The notes under the pieces are model-generated. The model was given only the letters and a program-made list of their open reading frames with translations, was not told the origin of the DNA and did no database searches. A stretch of DNA of 64,000 nt from Marinobacter sp. ELB17 (GTDB taxonomy: Bacteria > Pseudomonadota > Gammaproteobacteria > Pseudomonadales > Oleiphilaceae), in the NCBI RefSeq assembly GCF_000169375.1, contig NZ_AAXY01000013.1, positions 1 to 64,000 of the forward strand, in the 5' to 3' direction. A program made the position numbers and the translations under genes. Each line of letters begins with the position of its first letter. Within the stretch, counting starts at the first letter, position 1. Shown here in pieces: positions 31,767 to 42,002 of this stretch.

Positions 31767-33290
31767 TCAGTCTTCGTCGTTATGCATGTCTATACTGCCG
31801 TTTTCGGTATCGTTCGTCACAGTGCCGGAGCGGGTTGCATCGTTACGCTGGCCATCCAGCCGATCCAGATAGGCACGATCAATATCGCCAGTTACGTATT
31901 CACCGGTAAACACCGAACATTCCCAGCCATCAATATCACTATTAACATCGCTAACAGACGTAATCAGGTCTTCCAGGTTCTGATACAGCAACCAGTCGGC
32001 GCCGATCAATTCGCGGATTTCTTCCACAGTGCGATCGTGAGCAATCAGTTCTTTAGCAGACGGCATATCAATGCCGTACACGTTGGGATAACGCACCGGG
32101 GGCGCGGCCGAAGCGAAATACACTTTGCGGGCGCCGGCATCGCGGGCCATCTGCACGATTTCCTTGCAGGTGGTACCGCGCACAATGGAATCGTCAACCA
32201 GCATCACGTTCTTGCCACGGAACTCCAGATCAATGGGATTTAGCTTCTGGCGTACCGATTTCTTGCGCATGGTCTGGCCAGGCATGATAAATGTACGGCC
32301 AATGTAGCGGTTTTTGATAAAGCCTTCGCGGAATTTCACGCCCAGACGGTGGGCCATCTGCATAGCCGAGGTGCGGCTGGTGTCTGGTATCGGCATAACC
32401 ACGTCGATATCGTGATCGGCGAAATCCTTCAGCACTTTATCCGCCAGAGTTTCACCCATGCGCAAACGCGCTTTATAAACCGAGACTTTGTCCATGATGG
32501 AGTCCGGACGGGCGAAGTACACATGCTCGAAAATACACGGATAGAGCTTTGGCTGTTTGGCGCACTGCTCACTGTGAAAGGTGCCGTCGGTTTCAATATA
32601 CACCGCTTCACCCGGCGCAATGTCGCGTACCAGGGTGAAACCGGAGGCGCCCAGGGCCACACTTTCAGACGCAATCATATATTCCTTGCGGCCGTCACTG
32701 GCTAAGCGCGCGCCATAACAGATCGGGCGAATGCCATTGGGGTCGCGGAAACCGACAATGCCGTAGCCAGTAACCATCGCGATAACCGCGTAGGCACCGC
32801 GGCAGCGTTCGTGTACAGAACGCACGGCGGCAAAAATATCGTCTTTGGTCGGGTGTAGCTTGCCCAGCTTCTGGAGCTCGTGAGCGAACACGTTCAACAA
32901 CACTTCCGAGTCTGAATTGGTGTTGATGTGGCGCAGGTCAGTGCGAAACAAGTCGGTACTGAGCTCGTCAGAGTTTGTCAGGTTGCCGTTGTGGGCCAAA
33001 GTGATGCCGTAAGGGCTGTTGACGTAAAACGGCTGGGCCTCGGCAGAGCTCGCACTGCCAGCGGTAGGGTAACGAACGTGACCAATACCGACGTTGCCCA
33101 CTAACCGGTGCATATGGCGGGTATGGAAGACATCGCGCACCAGGCCGTTGTCTTTACGCAGGTAAAAACGCTCGTCTTCGAAGGTAACAATACCTGCTGC
33201 GTCCTGGCCCCGATGCTGAAGAACGGTCAGCGCATCATAAAGCAACTGATTCACGTGCGAAGTGCTGACGATACCGACGATGCCACACAT
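31767..33290 (-). CDS. purF: Amidophosphoribosyltransferase
   Basis: This enzyme catalyses the first committed step of purine synthesis, converting PRPP and glutamine to phosphoribosylamine. The Ntn glutaminase starts MCGIVGIV, with Cys2 as nucleophile after Met removal. The phosphoribosyltransferase domain carries [18 protein letters not shown], the PRPP loop. At 507 residues it has normal length, with an acidic tail ending MHNDED. It follows cvpA on the same strand. I saw no PurR palindrome in the 114-base gap, only the cvpA hairpin. Confidence 0.97.
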   Translation of the reverse strand: MCGIVGIVSTSHVNQLLYDALTVLQHRGQDAAGIVTFEDERFYLRKDNGLVRDVFHTRHMHRLVGNVGIGHVRYPTAGSASSAEAQPFYVNSPYGITLAHNGNLTNSDELSTDLFRTDLRHINTNSDSEVLLNVFAHELQKLGKLHPTKDDIFAAVRSVHERCRGAYAVIAMVTGYGIVGFRDPNGIRPICYGARLASDGRKEYMIASESVALGASGFTLVRDIAPGEAVYIETDGTFHSEQCAKQPKLYPCIFEHVYFARPDSIMDKVSVYKARLRMGETLADKVLKDFADHDIDVVMPIPDTSRTSAMQMAHRLGVKFREGFIKNRYIGRTFIMPGQTMRKKSVRQKLNPIDLEFRGKNVMLVDDSIVRGTTCKEIVQMARDAGARKVYFASAAPPVRYPNVYGIDMPSAKELIAHDRTVEEIRELIGADWLLYQNLEDLITSVSDVNSDIDGWECSVFTGEYVTGDIDRAYLDRLDGQRNDATRSGTVTNDTENGSIDMHNDED

Positions 33291-33386
33291 GGAATAGAGA
33301 TTCTCCGAGTGTTAAAACTGAATGAAAGACACGCCAGGCAGATTGCCTGATAGAGCGCCTGGCGTTTGAATAACCGGGTTTTCTTA

Positions 33387-33421
33387 GATACCTTACTCCG
33401 CGCTTTAGGGAGTAAGGTATC
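33387..33421 (-). terminator. Hairpin overlapping the cvpA stop codon, possible attenuator before purF
   Basis: Arms 33387-33399 (GATACCTTACTCC) and 33409-33421 are exact complements with a nine-base loop. On the minus strand the loop starts with the final bases of the cvpA stop codon. The sequence after it is only moderately U-rich, so termination would be partial. It separates cvpA from purF. Confidence 0.5.
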
Positions 33422-33902
33422 CGGAAAGCTCATCACCGAAGGTACGACGGGACCAGTCTTCTAACACCGACAACCGGTCAATCATCAGCGATTCTTGCCA
33501 CCAGGTGTCTTGAGACACCGGTGTGTAACGCAACAAAGCAATGCCCACCACCACAACCAGCACCCCACGCAACAGGCCAAAGCCCATACCCAGCACCCTG
33601 TCGGTGCCGGATAAACCTGTGGCCCGCACCAGCTGTCCGATAATGCCATTAATGATAGCGCCCACGATAAGCGTACCAATAAACAGAATCGCGAACGCCG
33701 CAACTGACCTTACCATGGGCGTTTCCACGGTGCTGGCCAGTAGCGACTGCATCTGGGGGTGAAATGTGCGAGCAACAATGAAGGCCATTACCCACGTAAC
33801 CAACGACAGGGCTTCGCGAACAAAGCCGCGCCTTAGGCTGATCAGCGTTGATATGGTAATAACCGCAATAATGACCCAGTCAATCCAGATCAACGCATTC
33901 AT
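33405..33902 (-). CDS. cvpA: CvpA family membrane protein
   Basis: The 165-residue inner-membrane protein has four hydrophobic segments. It starts MNALIWIDWVIIAVITISTL and has the family motif LRRGFVREALSLVTWV and later GFGLLRGVLVVVVGIALL. CvpA is needed for colicin V export and for envelope resistance to bile salts in enterics; its biochemical role is unclear. It is followed by purF, as in most gammaproteobacteria. Its last codons form the upstream arm of a hairpin. Confidence 0.93.
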   Translation of the reverse strand: MNALIWIDWVIIAVITISTLISLRRGFVREALSLVTWVMAFIVARTFHPQMQSLLASTVETPMVRSVAAFAILFIGTLIVGAIINGIIGQLVRATGLSGTDRVLGMGFGLLRGVLVVVVGIALLRYTPVSQDTWWQESLMIDRLSVLEDWSRRTFGDELSGYLTP

Positions 33903-33998
33903 GAACCACCCGGGCGACGCAAATAGAGAGGGCAGATTCTATCAGGAAACCGCGCCCTGCCAAACCACCGTTGCGATAAAACCTGGTTGGGCGGCTTA

Positions 33999-34643
33999 TT
34001 AATCAGGGCTGGTAACCAAACTGTTGAGGCTGAAAGCCTTGTCGAGGGCCGCTTTGGCCGCTTCGGATTCGGATTTGCTGGCGTAAGGCCCACTGAATAC
34101 CCGTGTCAGCCGGGTGTCGCCGCGGCTGAACTCTTGAAGGTGTGAACTGTAGCCCTTTTCGCGGGCGTTATCACGCAAACGCCGGGCGTTATCGGCATCG
34201 CCAAAGCTGCCCAGCTGCACAACCCAGGCGCCTTCCAGAGAGCGACTGAACTCTTCCTCGGTTTGCGGACTGGGCTCCGACCGAGCCGGTGCTGGCTTAA
34301 CCTCTGCCACCGGTGGCGGCGTAACGGCGTTGCTGACCGCAGTCGGCTTTGTCGGCTCAGGCGCCTCAGGCGCCACTTCTTCAATTAGCTGAAAGTTCCC
34401 AGACCCGCTGGCACGGTCCGCTGCGACTGCTTCTGGCCCAGAGACGCTCTGATATTCTGGCATGACGGTCTGCGGTGGTGGCTCGGTGCTCACTTCTGGA
34501 AATGGCGGTTCTTCGGGAATGTTTATCGAGGTGGAGTTGCGCCCGGAATGGGGCTCGTCAAAGATCATCGGCACAAAAATAACCGCCAGTGAAATCAGCA
34601 CCAGGGCGCCGATGATCCTCTGCTTTAATCCATCCACAATCAT
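33999..34643 (-). CDS. dedD: SPOR-domain protein (DedD-like)
   Basis: The 214-residue protein has a short cytoplasmic N-terminus, one span (ALVLISLAVIFVPMIF), a Pro/Glu-rich periplasmic linker and a C-terminal SPOR domain (about 138-214, WVVQLGSFGDADNARRLRD). SPOR domains bind denuded glycan at the septum, and DedD is a division protein. Its start overlaps the folC stop by four bases. Synteny folC-SPOR-cvpA-purF supports the name. Confidence 0.88.
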   Translation of the reverse strand: MIVDGLKQRIIGALVLISLAVIFVPMIFDEPHSGRNSTSINIPEEPPFPEVSTEPPPQTVMPEYQSVSGPEAVAADRASGSGNFQLIEEVAPEAPEPTKPTAVSNAVTPPPVAEVKPAPARSEPSPQTEEEFSRSLEGAWVVQLGSFGDADNARRLRDNAREKGYSSHLQEFSRGDTRLTRVFSGPYASKSESEAAKAALDKAFSLNSLVTSPD

Positions 34644-35977
34644 GCTCCCGGGTTGGTAACGGCGGCGCTTGGATACAAAAGGTTGCGGGCCGCCGCCACA
34701 GTAAAGAACGAACCAAACACAATCACAATGTCATTAGCACGGGCTTGGCCACGGGCTTCAGCCAGGGCCTCCGGCACCGAGTGCCAGTAACCTGCAGGCT
34801 CAATGCCGCACTGCTCAAACTGCGCATTCAAAGCCTCGGCGCTGTAGCCGCGGGGAGCTTCCTTCAACAGTCCGGCCAGATACCAGCTGTGAACCACGCT
34901 GGCCATCGCTTTGGCAACGCCTTGCACGTCTTTATCCGCAAGCGCACCGTAGACCGCGTGAATGCGGGTTTCCGGGTGCTGTAACAGGCGCAACCGGCTC
35001 GCCAGCCAGCAGGCAGCGTGAGGGTTATGCCCCACATCCAGAATCACCAGCGGCGAAGTGGCTACCTGTTCAAAACGCCCGGGCACCGACACTCCAGCCA
35101 CGGCTCGCTCGATTTGTTGAACACCCAGATTGGGCGCCAAGGTGCGGGATGCAACAACCGCTGCAGCCAGACTTTTTACCGGCAGGGCAAAATCTGGCAG
35201 GCGAAACTCTTCGTCTCCCAGCTCAAGATTCACCATCGCCGGCTGGCTTGAACACTGCACCAACTGATAATCACGGCCCAGCAACGTCAAGTCTACCTCT
35301 TGCGATAAAGCTTGCTGCAATACCGAACGCGGAGGATCAAAATCGGCGTAAACCGCAGGGATACCCGGTCGCAACACCCCGGCTTTTTCAAAGCCGATAG
35401 ACTCCCGATCGTTGCCCAAAAAGCTCGCATGATCGATATCTATCGACGTAAATATCACAAAATCCGCGTCTAGCACGTTCACAGCATCCAGACGACCACC
35501 CAGACCAACCTCCAGAATCCAGTCGTCTACATCGGCTTCGGACATGGCAACAAACGCCGCCAGAGTGCCGAATTCGAAATAGCTCAACGACACTTCTGCC
35601 CTGGCCTCCTGAACCCTTTCGAACCCGTAAATCATTTGCGCGTCCGAAATCTGCTCGCCCAGCAGGCGTACCCGCTCGTTATACACCTGAAGATGCGGCG
35701 ACGTGTAGGCTGCCGTGCGGCGCCCTGCTTCCTGCAACAACGCTTCTAGAGCTGCAACCGTGCTGCCCTTGCCGTTGGTGCCGGCCACGGTAATAATGCG
35801 AGCCTCGGGCTTACCCGGAAACAGTCTCTGCAAAACCACCATCACCCGGTCCAGTCCCAGCTCGATTTCAACCGGATGAATGGCCTCAAGGTAGCTCAGC
35901 CATTGGCCCAGGCTGGCATCGGCGCCGGGGGCCGTTATTTTCGGCGCGTGCTGATCCGGCTTATGCGACTGAGGCAT
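34640..35977 (-). CDS. folC: Bifunctional dihydrofolate synthase/folylpolyglutamate synthase
   Basis: The enzyme ligates glutamate to dihydropteroate and extends folate polyglutamate tails. The Mur-ligase-like ATP motif is [17 protein letters not shown]. The omega-loop segment is [30 protein letters not shown] and [18 protein letters not shown] are further signatures. It has 445 residues. It overlaps accD upstream by 17 bases and dedD downstream by four, so expression is tightly coupled. Folates are co-substrates of metH and pabB products in this window. Confidence 0.96.
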   Translation of the reverse strand: MPQSHKPDQHAPKITAPGADASLGQWLSYLEAIHPVEIELGLDRVMVVLQRLFPGKPEARIITVAGTNGKGSTVAALEALLQEAGRRTAAYTSPHLQVYNERVRLLGEQISDAQMIYGFERVQEARAEVSLSYFEFGTLAAFVAMSEADVDDWILEVGLGGRLDAVNVLDADFVIFTSIDIDHASFLGNDRESIGFEKAGVLRPGIPAVYADFDPPRSVLQQALSQEVDLTLLGRDYQLVQCSSQPAMVNLELGDEEFRLPDFALPVKSLAAAVVASRTLAPNLGVQQIERAVAGVSVPGRFEQVATSPLVILDVGHNPHAACWLASRLRLLQHPETRIHAVYGALADKDVQGVAKAMASVVHSWYLAGLLKEAPRGYSAEALNAQFEQCGIEPAGYWHSVPEALAEARGQARANDIVIVFGSFFTVAAARNLLYPSAAVTNPGA

Positions 35978-36887
35978 CGTCGTCCGGCTTTTCAGTCACT
36001 TCAATTTCAATGGGGGCCTCGGTGTCAGGTTTTTCCAAATTGCCAAATTTTGCCAGCAGGTGTCCAATTCGTTCGCGCATCTGGTGACGGTGCAGAATCA
36101 TATCGATAGCGCCATGCTCCAACAAAAACTCGCTGCGCTGGAAGCCTTCGGGCAACTTTTCACGCACGGTCTGCTCAATCACCCGCGGCCCGGCAAAGCC
36201 GATCAGTGCGTTAGGTTCGGCGATATTCAGGTCGCCCAACATGGCCAGGCTGGCCGACACGCCGCCAAATACCGGGTCGGTCATTACCGAAACATACGGC
36301 AGGCCTTGTTGCTTCATACGCTCAAGAACAGCGGCGGTTTTGCACATCTGCATCAACGAAAGAATGGCCTCCTGCATACGCGCGCCGCCGCTGGCAGAGA
36401 AGCACACCAGAGGAATACGCTCTTCCAGCGCCACATTGGCCGCCCGTACAAATTTTTCCCCAACCGTCTGGCCCATAGAGCCACCCAGAAAATTGAACTC
36501 GAAGGCGCAAGCCACCAGTGGGAGCCCCATGGTGGTGCCCTTCATGGCCAACAAGGCGTCTTTTTCACCAGTCGATTTCTGGGCCTGGGTCAGGCGGTCT
36601 TTATAACGTTTGGTGTCTTTGAACTTAAGGCGGTCCCAAGGTTCCAGATCTGCGCCAATTTCTTCGCGGCCGTCTGCATCCAGAAAAATATCAAGGCGGC
36701 GGCGGGCAGCCACTCGCAAGTGGTGATTACACTTCAGGCACACGTCCAGATTTTTTTCCAGCTCGGGCTTGTACAAGAAGGCGCCGCATTTCGGGCACTT
36801 TTTCCAGAGGCCTTCCGGAACACCGGTCCTCGTCTTGGATTCCGAGCGGATCTTGCTCGGCATTATTTTATCTAGCCAACTACTCAT
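35961..36887 (-). CDS. accD: Acetyl-CoA carboxylase carboxyltransferase beta subunit
   Basis: With AccA it transfers the carboxyl group from biotin to acetyl-CoA, giving malonyl-CoA. The 308-residue protein has the N-terminal zinc ribbon with Cys31, Cys34, Cys50 and Cys53 (CPKCG, CLKCN). The carboxyltransferase core includes [20 protein letters not shown] and [20 protein letters not shown]. The C-terminal tail is acidic. trpF lies 225 bases upstream on the same strand, so accD-folC-dedD may have its own promoter there. Confidence 0.97.
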   Translation of the reverse strand: MSSWLDKIMPSKIRSESKTRTGVPEGLWKKCPKCGAFLYKPELEKNLDVCLKCNHHLRVAARRRLDIFLDADGREEIGADLEPWDRLKFKDTKRYKDRLTQAQKSTGEKDALLAMKGTTMGLPLVACAFEFNFLGGSMGQTVGEKFVRAANVALEERIPLVCFSASGGARMQEAILSLMQMCKTAAVLERMKQQGLPYVSVMTDPVFGGVSASLAMLGDLNIAEPNALIGFAGPRVIEQTVREKLPEGFQRSEFLLEHGAIDMILHRHQMRERIGHLLAKFGNLEKPDTEAPIEIEVTEKPDDDASVA

Positions 36888-37112
36888 GATTTAATCCCGT
36901 CTGTAGAACCTGTTTTGATCGTTCTATTGTAAACACCCGCTACCGGCCAGCAGTGACACCCTCGGATAGCGTGTTTGATTACCCTATTCTGGCAGCATGC
37001 CATGCTGTGTAAACGTCTCATTCAATGAAACATAGTACATACAACGCCGGGCTGGCCCAATTTTTCCAATCGCGTACCCTGCCCCCGCGCTCTATTTAAC
37101 GGATCTGTAAGT

Positions 37113-37739
37113 CTACCAAGACCCAGCGCTTCTGGTCGCGGCCACGAAGTCTGCCATTTTTTTGGCGCATTTGATGCCTTTGCCGATTTCCACGCCGCCA
37201 CTAACGTCCACCGCCCAAGGGCGTACCTGATGCACGGCCGCGGCAACGTTATCAGGTTGCAAACCACCGGCCAGTATCAATGGCAACGGCCGTTGTTCAG
37301 GAATCAGTGACCAGTTAAATCCGTGGCCGGTGCCCCCGTATTGCTCAGGGTGCCAGGCATCGACCAGCAAACCGGCTGAATTCTGGTACTCCTCAAAGGC
37401 GCGTTCAATCTGCCCTTGCTGCCGTACCCGTATGGCCTTAATCCAGCGGCGCTGGAACTGCTCACAGAAAACAGCGGTTTCGTCACCGTGGAATTGCAGC
37501 AGGTCCAGAGCCACCTGCTGCAACACCTGCCTTACAAAATCCGCCTGCGGATTCACAAACAATCCCGTTACGCTAACAAACGCCGGTATCTGCGCTGCCA
37601 GCTGCCGCGCCAAATCAATACTGACAGCCCGCGGGCTTGCGTCATAAAACACCAGGCCAATTGCGTCAGCGCCAGCGGCCACTGCGGCGTCGATATCCTC
37701 TGGGCGGGTCAGGCCACAGATCTTTACACGGCTAGTCAC
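37113..37739 (-). CDS. trpF: Phosphoribosylanthranilate isomerase
   Basis: This TIM-barrel enzyme catalyses the third step of tryptophan synthesis from anthranilate. [20 protein letters not shown] is the N-terminal signature, with the catalytic Cys in KICG. GLFVNPQ, LQFHGDE and [11 protein letters not shown] follow. I chose the GTG at 37737-37739, which overlaps the truA stop by eight bases and gives 208 residues. A longer reading from 37832 adds 31 residues with no family match. trpB and trpA are not next to it, so the pathway is split, as in other members of this synteny group. Confidence 0.94.
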   Translation of the reverse strand: MTSRVKICGLTRPEDIDAAVAAGADAIGLVFYDASPRAVSIDLARQLAAQIPAFVSVTGLFVNPQADFVRQVLQQVALDLLQFHGDETAVFCEQFQRRWIKAIRVRQQGQIERAFEEYQNSAGLLVDAWHPEQYGGTGHGFNWSLIPEQRPLPLILAGGLQPDNVAAAVHQVRPWAVDVSGGVEIGKGIKCAKKMADFVAATRSAGSW

Positions 37740-38643
37740 AGTTGGGCGGCCTTTGTTTACGGTGGATATGGGTGGCCGAAACCGGCCGATTCTGCTCCGC
37801 GCTAAACCATGGCTCAGCAAACGCCGGGCCACAGCTGGGCTGGGGTATTCCGAATTCTGCGGGATAACCCACGTCTACCAGGTACAAACCATCAGGCGGC
37901 GCCGTCACGCCAGCTTGCCTGCGATCCTTCGTCGCCAGAATCTGGCCAATCCAATCCGGCGCCTGCTCCTGGCAACCTACGGCCATCAAGGCCCCGGCAA
38001 TATTGCGCACCATGTGATGCAAGAAAGCATTGGCCTGAACGTCAATCACCAAATAATCGCCTTTGCGCGTTACGCTGATGCTCTGCAAAAATCGAATCGG
38101 GCTATGAGACTGACAGCCAGCGGCACGAAAAGCACTAAAATCGTGTTCGCCAACCAGCGCCTGGGCCGCCTGATGCATGTTTTCGGCATTCAGAGGCCGA
38201 AAGTTCCAGCTAACCTGGCCACGTTGAATACCTGGGCGCACCGGGTTGTTATAGATAATGTAGCGGTAGCGACGGTAAACCGCGGAAAACCGGGCGTGAA
38301 AGTCACCCTGGCACTGGCCAGCCCAGCGTACGGAAATATCGAAAGGCAAGGCGGTATTAATGCCCATCACCCAAGAACGCATCGTGCGCAATGACGGCGT
38401 ATCAAAATGAACCAGCTGGTAACTGGCGTGAACGCCGGCATCGGTGCGGCCCGCACACACCAGTTCTACATCGTGATCGGCGACTTTGCTGGCGGCTTTT
38501 GCCAACTGTTGCTGCACAGCGCGAATACCGGATTTTTGTTGCTGCCAGCCGTGGAATTCACGGCCATCGTATTCGAAGACCAATGCCACACGGCCGTTGC
38601 CAATGGGTGTATCCGCTGTAAGCGCCTGGGGTTCAAGAAACAA
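37732..38643 (-). CDS. truA: tRNA pseudouridine(38-40) synthase
   Basis: TruA modifies U38, U39 and U40 in the anticodon arm of many tRNAs. The protein has [17 protein letters not shown], the catalytic aspartate in [14 protein letters not shown] and [18 protein letters not shown]. The 5' end is uncertain: the longest reading uses TTG at 38643 and gives 303 residues. A start a few codons later, before the FEYDG segment, is possible. It ends overlapping trpF, and a terminator-like hairpin separates it from fimV. Confidence 0.93.
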   Translation of the reverse strand: MFLEPQALTADTPIGNGRVALVFEYDGREFHGWQQQKSGIRAVQQQLAKAASKVADHDVELVCAGRTDAGVHASYQLVHFDTPSLRTMRSWVMGINTALPFDISVRWAGQCQGDFHARFSAVYRRYRYIIYNNPVRPGIQRGQVSWNFRPLNAENMHQAAQALVGEHDFSAFRAAGCQSHSPIRFLQSISVTRKGDYLVIDVQANAFLHHMVRNIAGALMAVGCQEQAPDWIGQILATKDRRQAGVTAPPDGLYLVDVGYPAEFGIPQPSCGPAFAEPWFSAEQNRPVSATHIHRKQRPPNCD

Positions 38644-38679
38644 AAGTCAGCCCGATGTGTTGTCTGGATGTTAAAAGAC

Positions 38680-38715
38680 AAAGCCGGCGGTCAGAAGTCT
38701 CTGAGCGCCGGCTTT
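38680..38715. terminator. Rho-independent-type terminator between fimV and truA
   Basis: AAAGCCGGCG (38680-38689) pairs exactly with 38706-38715 around a 16-base loop. The stem is GC-rich, and on the minus strand it runs into TTT at its end, so it should attenuate fimV transcription before truA. Confidence 0.7.
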
Positions 38716-38735
38716 ATTTAAAGGATTATAACCAA

Positions 38736-41639
38736 TCAGGACAGATTTTTAAGCAGTTCCTTCGCTTCTGTCTTCTGTTCATCGGTGCCTTCGAGTTCCA
38801 CTTCCATCAAAATGTCGCGGGCGCCGTCGATATCGCCCATCTCTACGTAGGCCTGCGCCAAATCCAGCTTGGTTGCTGCCTCGTCGGTGCCAGCCAGGAA
38901 GTCGAAATCATCGTCGTCACCCAGATCGCTCTCGTCGATCGCTCGAGGCGCGCCACGTGCCACAATGGGTAGGTCTTCTTCTAAAAGATCCTCTTCCAAC
39001 AAGTCCACTTCTGGAAGGTCGTCTTCCGACAGGTCGTCCTCAGGAAAGTCATACGCCGGAAGGTCTTCTTCGGGCAACTCCAGCGTCTCTAGATCGTCCA
39101 GGCTGATGTCGTCTTCGTCGTCTTGATTCGCGGCCAACTTAATGCCCAGCTCTTCCTCGGCTTGCGGATCATCACCCAGCTCCAAAGCCAACAGTTCTGC
39201 GTCGGTCATTTCCGACAGTTCTTCTGCTTCTGCTTCTGCTTCATCGCCATTGGCGTGATTGGTGCTGTCTGCGCTATCAGCAAATTCGCCCATCAGCGCC
39301 AGGTCGTCGTCCGAAATCTCCAGGTCCAATTTATCCAGATCAGGGTCCAGCTTGCCCAAATCCGATTCTTCCATGTCAAAAGGCTTGAGTTCGACCTCGG
39401 GGTCGTCTTTATCAAGTTCGGCATCCAACTCGTCCAGGAAGGCCTCATCCAGGCTTAGATCGTCATCGTCAGACGTCTTGCCGGCCGTGTTGACGGGTTC
39501 GTCAGCCTTAGCCGTGTTGTCCGCCTTGGCCAAGGGTGCGGCGTCTTCATCGGCAAATTCCCTGGCGAAGTCGTCGGACAACACAAAATCGTCAAAATCT
39601 TCCGACGCTTCAGACTTTGCGGGCTCTCCCTTGTCGCCAAGGCCTTCAATAGTGGACAGATCGTAGTTTATCAGATCGTCTGACGCTGGATTGGTGCTGT
39701 CTGTTGCATCTTCTGATTCCTCATCGAAGCTCCCGAAAGAGCCGGCAAAGGAACCGGAGCGCAATTCAGATTCAAGATCATCGATGCTGGGTGCCGCTTC
39801 CGCCTGCTCAAGATCTGTCAGCAAACGATCAGCCTCTGCCATGGCCTCGTCATCATCTAAAGCACTGAGCTCGCCATATTGGCGCTCAAAAGCCACTCTA
39901 TTCTGGGCGTCCGCGTAGACCGCCAGCAACTTCAGGCGCAGTTCGGTGCGGCTAGGCTCGCGGGAAATCGCAGACTCCAGAGTATTTACCGCCTGTTCGT
40001 GCTGACCGTAAGCCAAGTAGGAATCAACCTCTGCCAGAACGTCTGGCCCAGCTTCAGGCGCTGACGGTTCATGATCGTCAAGGTCCAGGTCAAACGAGTT
40101 GGATCTTGGTACGAGTTCAACCGGGGGCGCTTGTTCAAAGTCGGTATTGTTCTCGGCTACATCCTGGTTTTTGGATTTGCGGCGAGACACCAGAAGCAAC
40201 AGTAACAACAGCAAAAGCAAACCGCCGCCCAGAACCATCTGGTACAGCGGGTTACTCATAATACTGTCGACCAAACCACTCGGGGCCACGCTTTCTTCGA
40301 CCGGATCAGGCTGTGTCGCCTGTGGTTGTGCATCCTGCTGAGATTGCACCGTAACCTCAGCAGGCGGTTCGGCTTCGGCCTGAGTTTCGGCGTCATCCTC
40401 TACAGTAACGGCGGGGTCGTTGGTAGCATTCGCTGTATCACCAGTCTCAGCAACTGCGGGGTCATCGGCGGCATTTTGGTCCATGCTGTCAACTGCGCGC
40501 TCACCGTTGATACCAGCCTGCTGCATGTCGGCCAACTGGCTGTTTTTCAGCTCCAACAACCGCTGCAGAGTTTTCATCTGCTCTTGCAGTGAATCGACAC
40601 GGGTATTTAACTCGCTGTTTTCACGGCGCGCACTGTCAAGTTGTTCGAGCGCTACCGTGGTGCCGGCATCTGCGCCATCCACCTGGTTGCCATCAGTACC
40701 GGCAGACCCGCTCTGTTCAGTGTTATCAACAGTTTGCGGCGCTTCGGTCTCGGCCACAATCAGTTTCAGTTCCGCATCCCCGCCGTCTATTGCCGCGGGC
40801 GCAGAAGGCGCAGCCGCTGCGCTGGCATCAATAGTTGCACGGGCTGCGATGACGTCCTGGTTTTGCACTCGCACAGCCTGGGTGGCTTGGTCCCTGCCAA
40901 GTCGCTCAATCTGCGCCAGCGTAGGTGCGCGCAGAACTTCACCGCGTTTCAGCCGGTTGATATTGCCGCCTATAAAGGCATCAGGATTAAGGTCCTGAAT
41001 CGCCAGCATAACCTGCTGCACAGATACGCTTTTGTTTGGGCGCATCTTGATGGCAATACTCCACAGGGTGTCAGACGACGTTGTAGGGCCGTAAACACTG
41101 CCAGACGCAAGAGACTGAGTGGAACCAGAACCGGCTGGCGCAGAGCGGCTTACCGCGTCGCTATTTGCGCTGGGCAATGAGTTGCTGCCGCCAGCAGACG
41201 ATGCCGCTACAAGCGGTTCCCGGGTGCCGGTTTCTGCCGCATACACGGGTGGGTCTACCAGCACCGCGTATTCACGCAGCAAGCGGCCGCTGGGCCAGGT
41301 TAGCTCCAGCAGAAAATTAAGGTACGGCTCTCGTAACGGTTCGCGGGAAGACACGCTTACTGCCAAGCTGCCATCACTGCGGGTAACCACCTGAAATTTC
41401 AGCTTACTGGCAAACTGGCCGCGACTAAGACCCACTCGCTGATAAGCGGATTCCGAAGCCACATTTACGAAAACATCACCAGGGCTGACGCCGCGACTCT
41501 GGCGCAGCACAATTTGTGCATCCAGAGGCTCATTCAAGTAGGACTGAAGCTCCACTTCCCCCAATCCCAGGGCTTGTGCAACGCCAGAGCCAAGACCTCC
41601 AGCCAGTGCCAGAGCAACCGCAAGCTTGCGTACCTTCAT
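38736..41639 (-). CDS. fimV: FimV-like pilus assembly and polarity protein
   Basis: The 967-residue inner-membrane protein supports type IV pilus secretin assembly and cAMP signalling. It has a signal peptide ending near residue 23 (GVAQALGLGE) and a FimV N-terminal domain with LNEPLDAQIVLRQSRG. A periplasmic LysM-like segment lies near 185-240 (DTLWSIAIKM). A coiled coil with LNTRVDSLQEQMKTLQRLLE precedes one membrane span with a long leucine run (about 465-490). A large acidic cytoplasmic part holds Asp/Leu/Glu repeats. The C-terminal FimV motif is KLDLAQAYVEMGDIDGARDI. The position between asd and truA matches Pseudomonas. Confidence 0.94.
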   Translation of the reverse strand: MKVRKLAVALALAGGLGSGVAQALGLGEVELQSYLNEPLDAQIVLRQSRGVSPGDVFVNVASESAYQRVGLSRGQFASKLKFQVVTRSDGSLAVSVSSREPLREPYLNFLLELTWPSGRLLREYAVLVDPPVYAAETGTREPLVAASSAGGSNSLPSANSDAVSRSAPAGSGSTQSLASGSVYGPTTSSDTLWSIAIKMRPNKSVSVQQVMLAIQDLNPDAFIGGNINRLKRGEVLRAPTLAQIERLGRDQATQAVRVQNQDVIAARATIDASAAAAPSAPAAIDGGDAELKLIVAETEAPQTVDNTEQSGSAGTDGNQVDGADAGTTVALEQLDSARRENSELNTRVDSLQEQMKTLQRLLELKNSQLADMQQAGINGERAVDSMDQNAADDPAVAETGDTANATNDPAVTVEDDAETQAEAEPPAEVTVQSQQDAQPQATQPDPVEESVAPSGLVDSIMSNPLYQMVLGGGLLLLLLLLLLVSRRKSKNQDVAENNTDFEQAPPVELVPRSNSFDLDLDDHEPSAPEAGPDVLAEVDSYLAYGQHEQAVNTLESAISREPSRTELRLKLLAVYADAQNRVAFERQYGELSALDDDEAMAEADRLLTDLEQAEAAPSIDDLESELRSGSFAGSFGSFDEESEDATDSTNPASDDLINYDLSTIEGLGDKGEPAKSEASEDFDDFVLSDDFAREFADEDAAPLAKADNTAKADEPVNTAGKTSDDDDLSLDEAFLDELDAELDKDDPEVELKPFDMEESDLGKLDPDLDKLDLEISDDDLALMGEFADSADSTNHANGDEAEAEAEELSEMTDAELLALELGDDPQAEEELGIKLAANQDDEDDISLDDLETLELPEEDLPAYDFPEDDLSEDDLPEVDLLEEDLLEEDLPIVARGAPRAIDESDLGDDDDFDFLAGTDEAATKLDLAQAYVEMGDIDGARDILMEVELEGTDEQKTEAKELLKNLS

Positions 41640-42002
41640 GCTTTTTCCTTTCCAGTCTCCGTTGTTCGTACCTGCTTCGGTGCACGACGGCGTTAAAGCA
41701 GTTTCGGACGAGGTTGGATGACTTCCGTCTGGGTGTTGTATAAGTGTGGCGGAACTTTAATCCTCAACTCGGCCAGTATTGTTGATAAGCATCATTTTAT
41801 CAATGAATCAACGTTCTTCAGTGCACTGCTGCGCTACTTTGCCAACTTTTCATCGTAAACACACAGCCATCACAAACATAAATTCATTGCGGGCACTGAG
41901 GCGACACCAGCTTTTGTGGTTCTAAAAATAACAGGGGCGAAGGCTGAAAGCAGCCTTCGCCCCTCACCCGGTTGGTTGAAACCGGACGCAGTTGGCATTA
42001 AA
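41640..42002. promoter_or_regulatory. Intergenic region upstream of fimV
   Basis: No gene is supported in these 363 bases. An inverted repeat TTGATAA (41782-41788) with TTATCAA (41797-41803) could be an operator for fimV. The asd terminator occupies 41933-41964. The AT-rich stretch 41820-41900 is a plausible place for the fimV promoter, but no clear -10/-35 pair stands out. Confidence 0.4.
41933..41964 (-). terminator. Rho-independent terminator of asd
   Basis: Perfect 14-bp stem (41933-41946 with 41951-41964, AGGGGCGAAGGCTG arm) around a four-base loop. On the minus strand it is followed by GTTATTTTTAG. It lies 38 bases after the asd stop. Confidence 0.92.
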
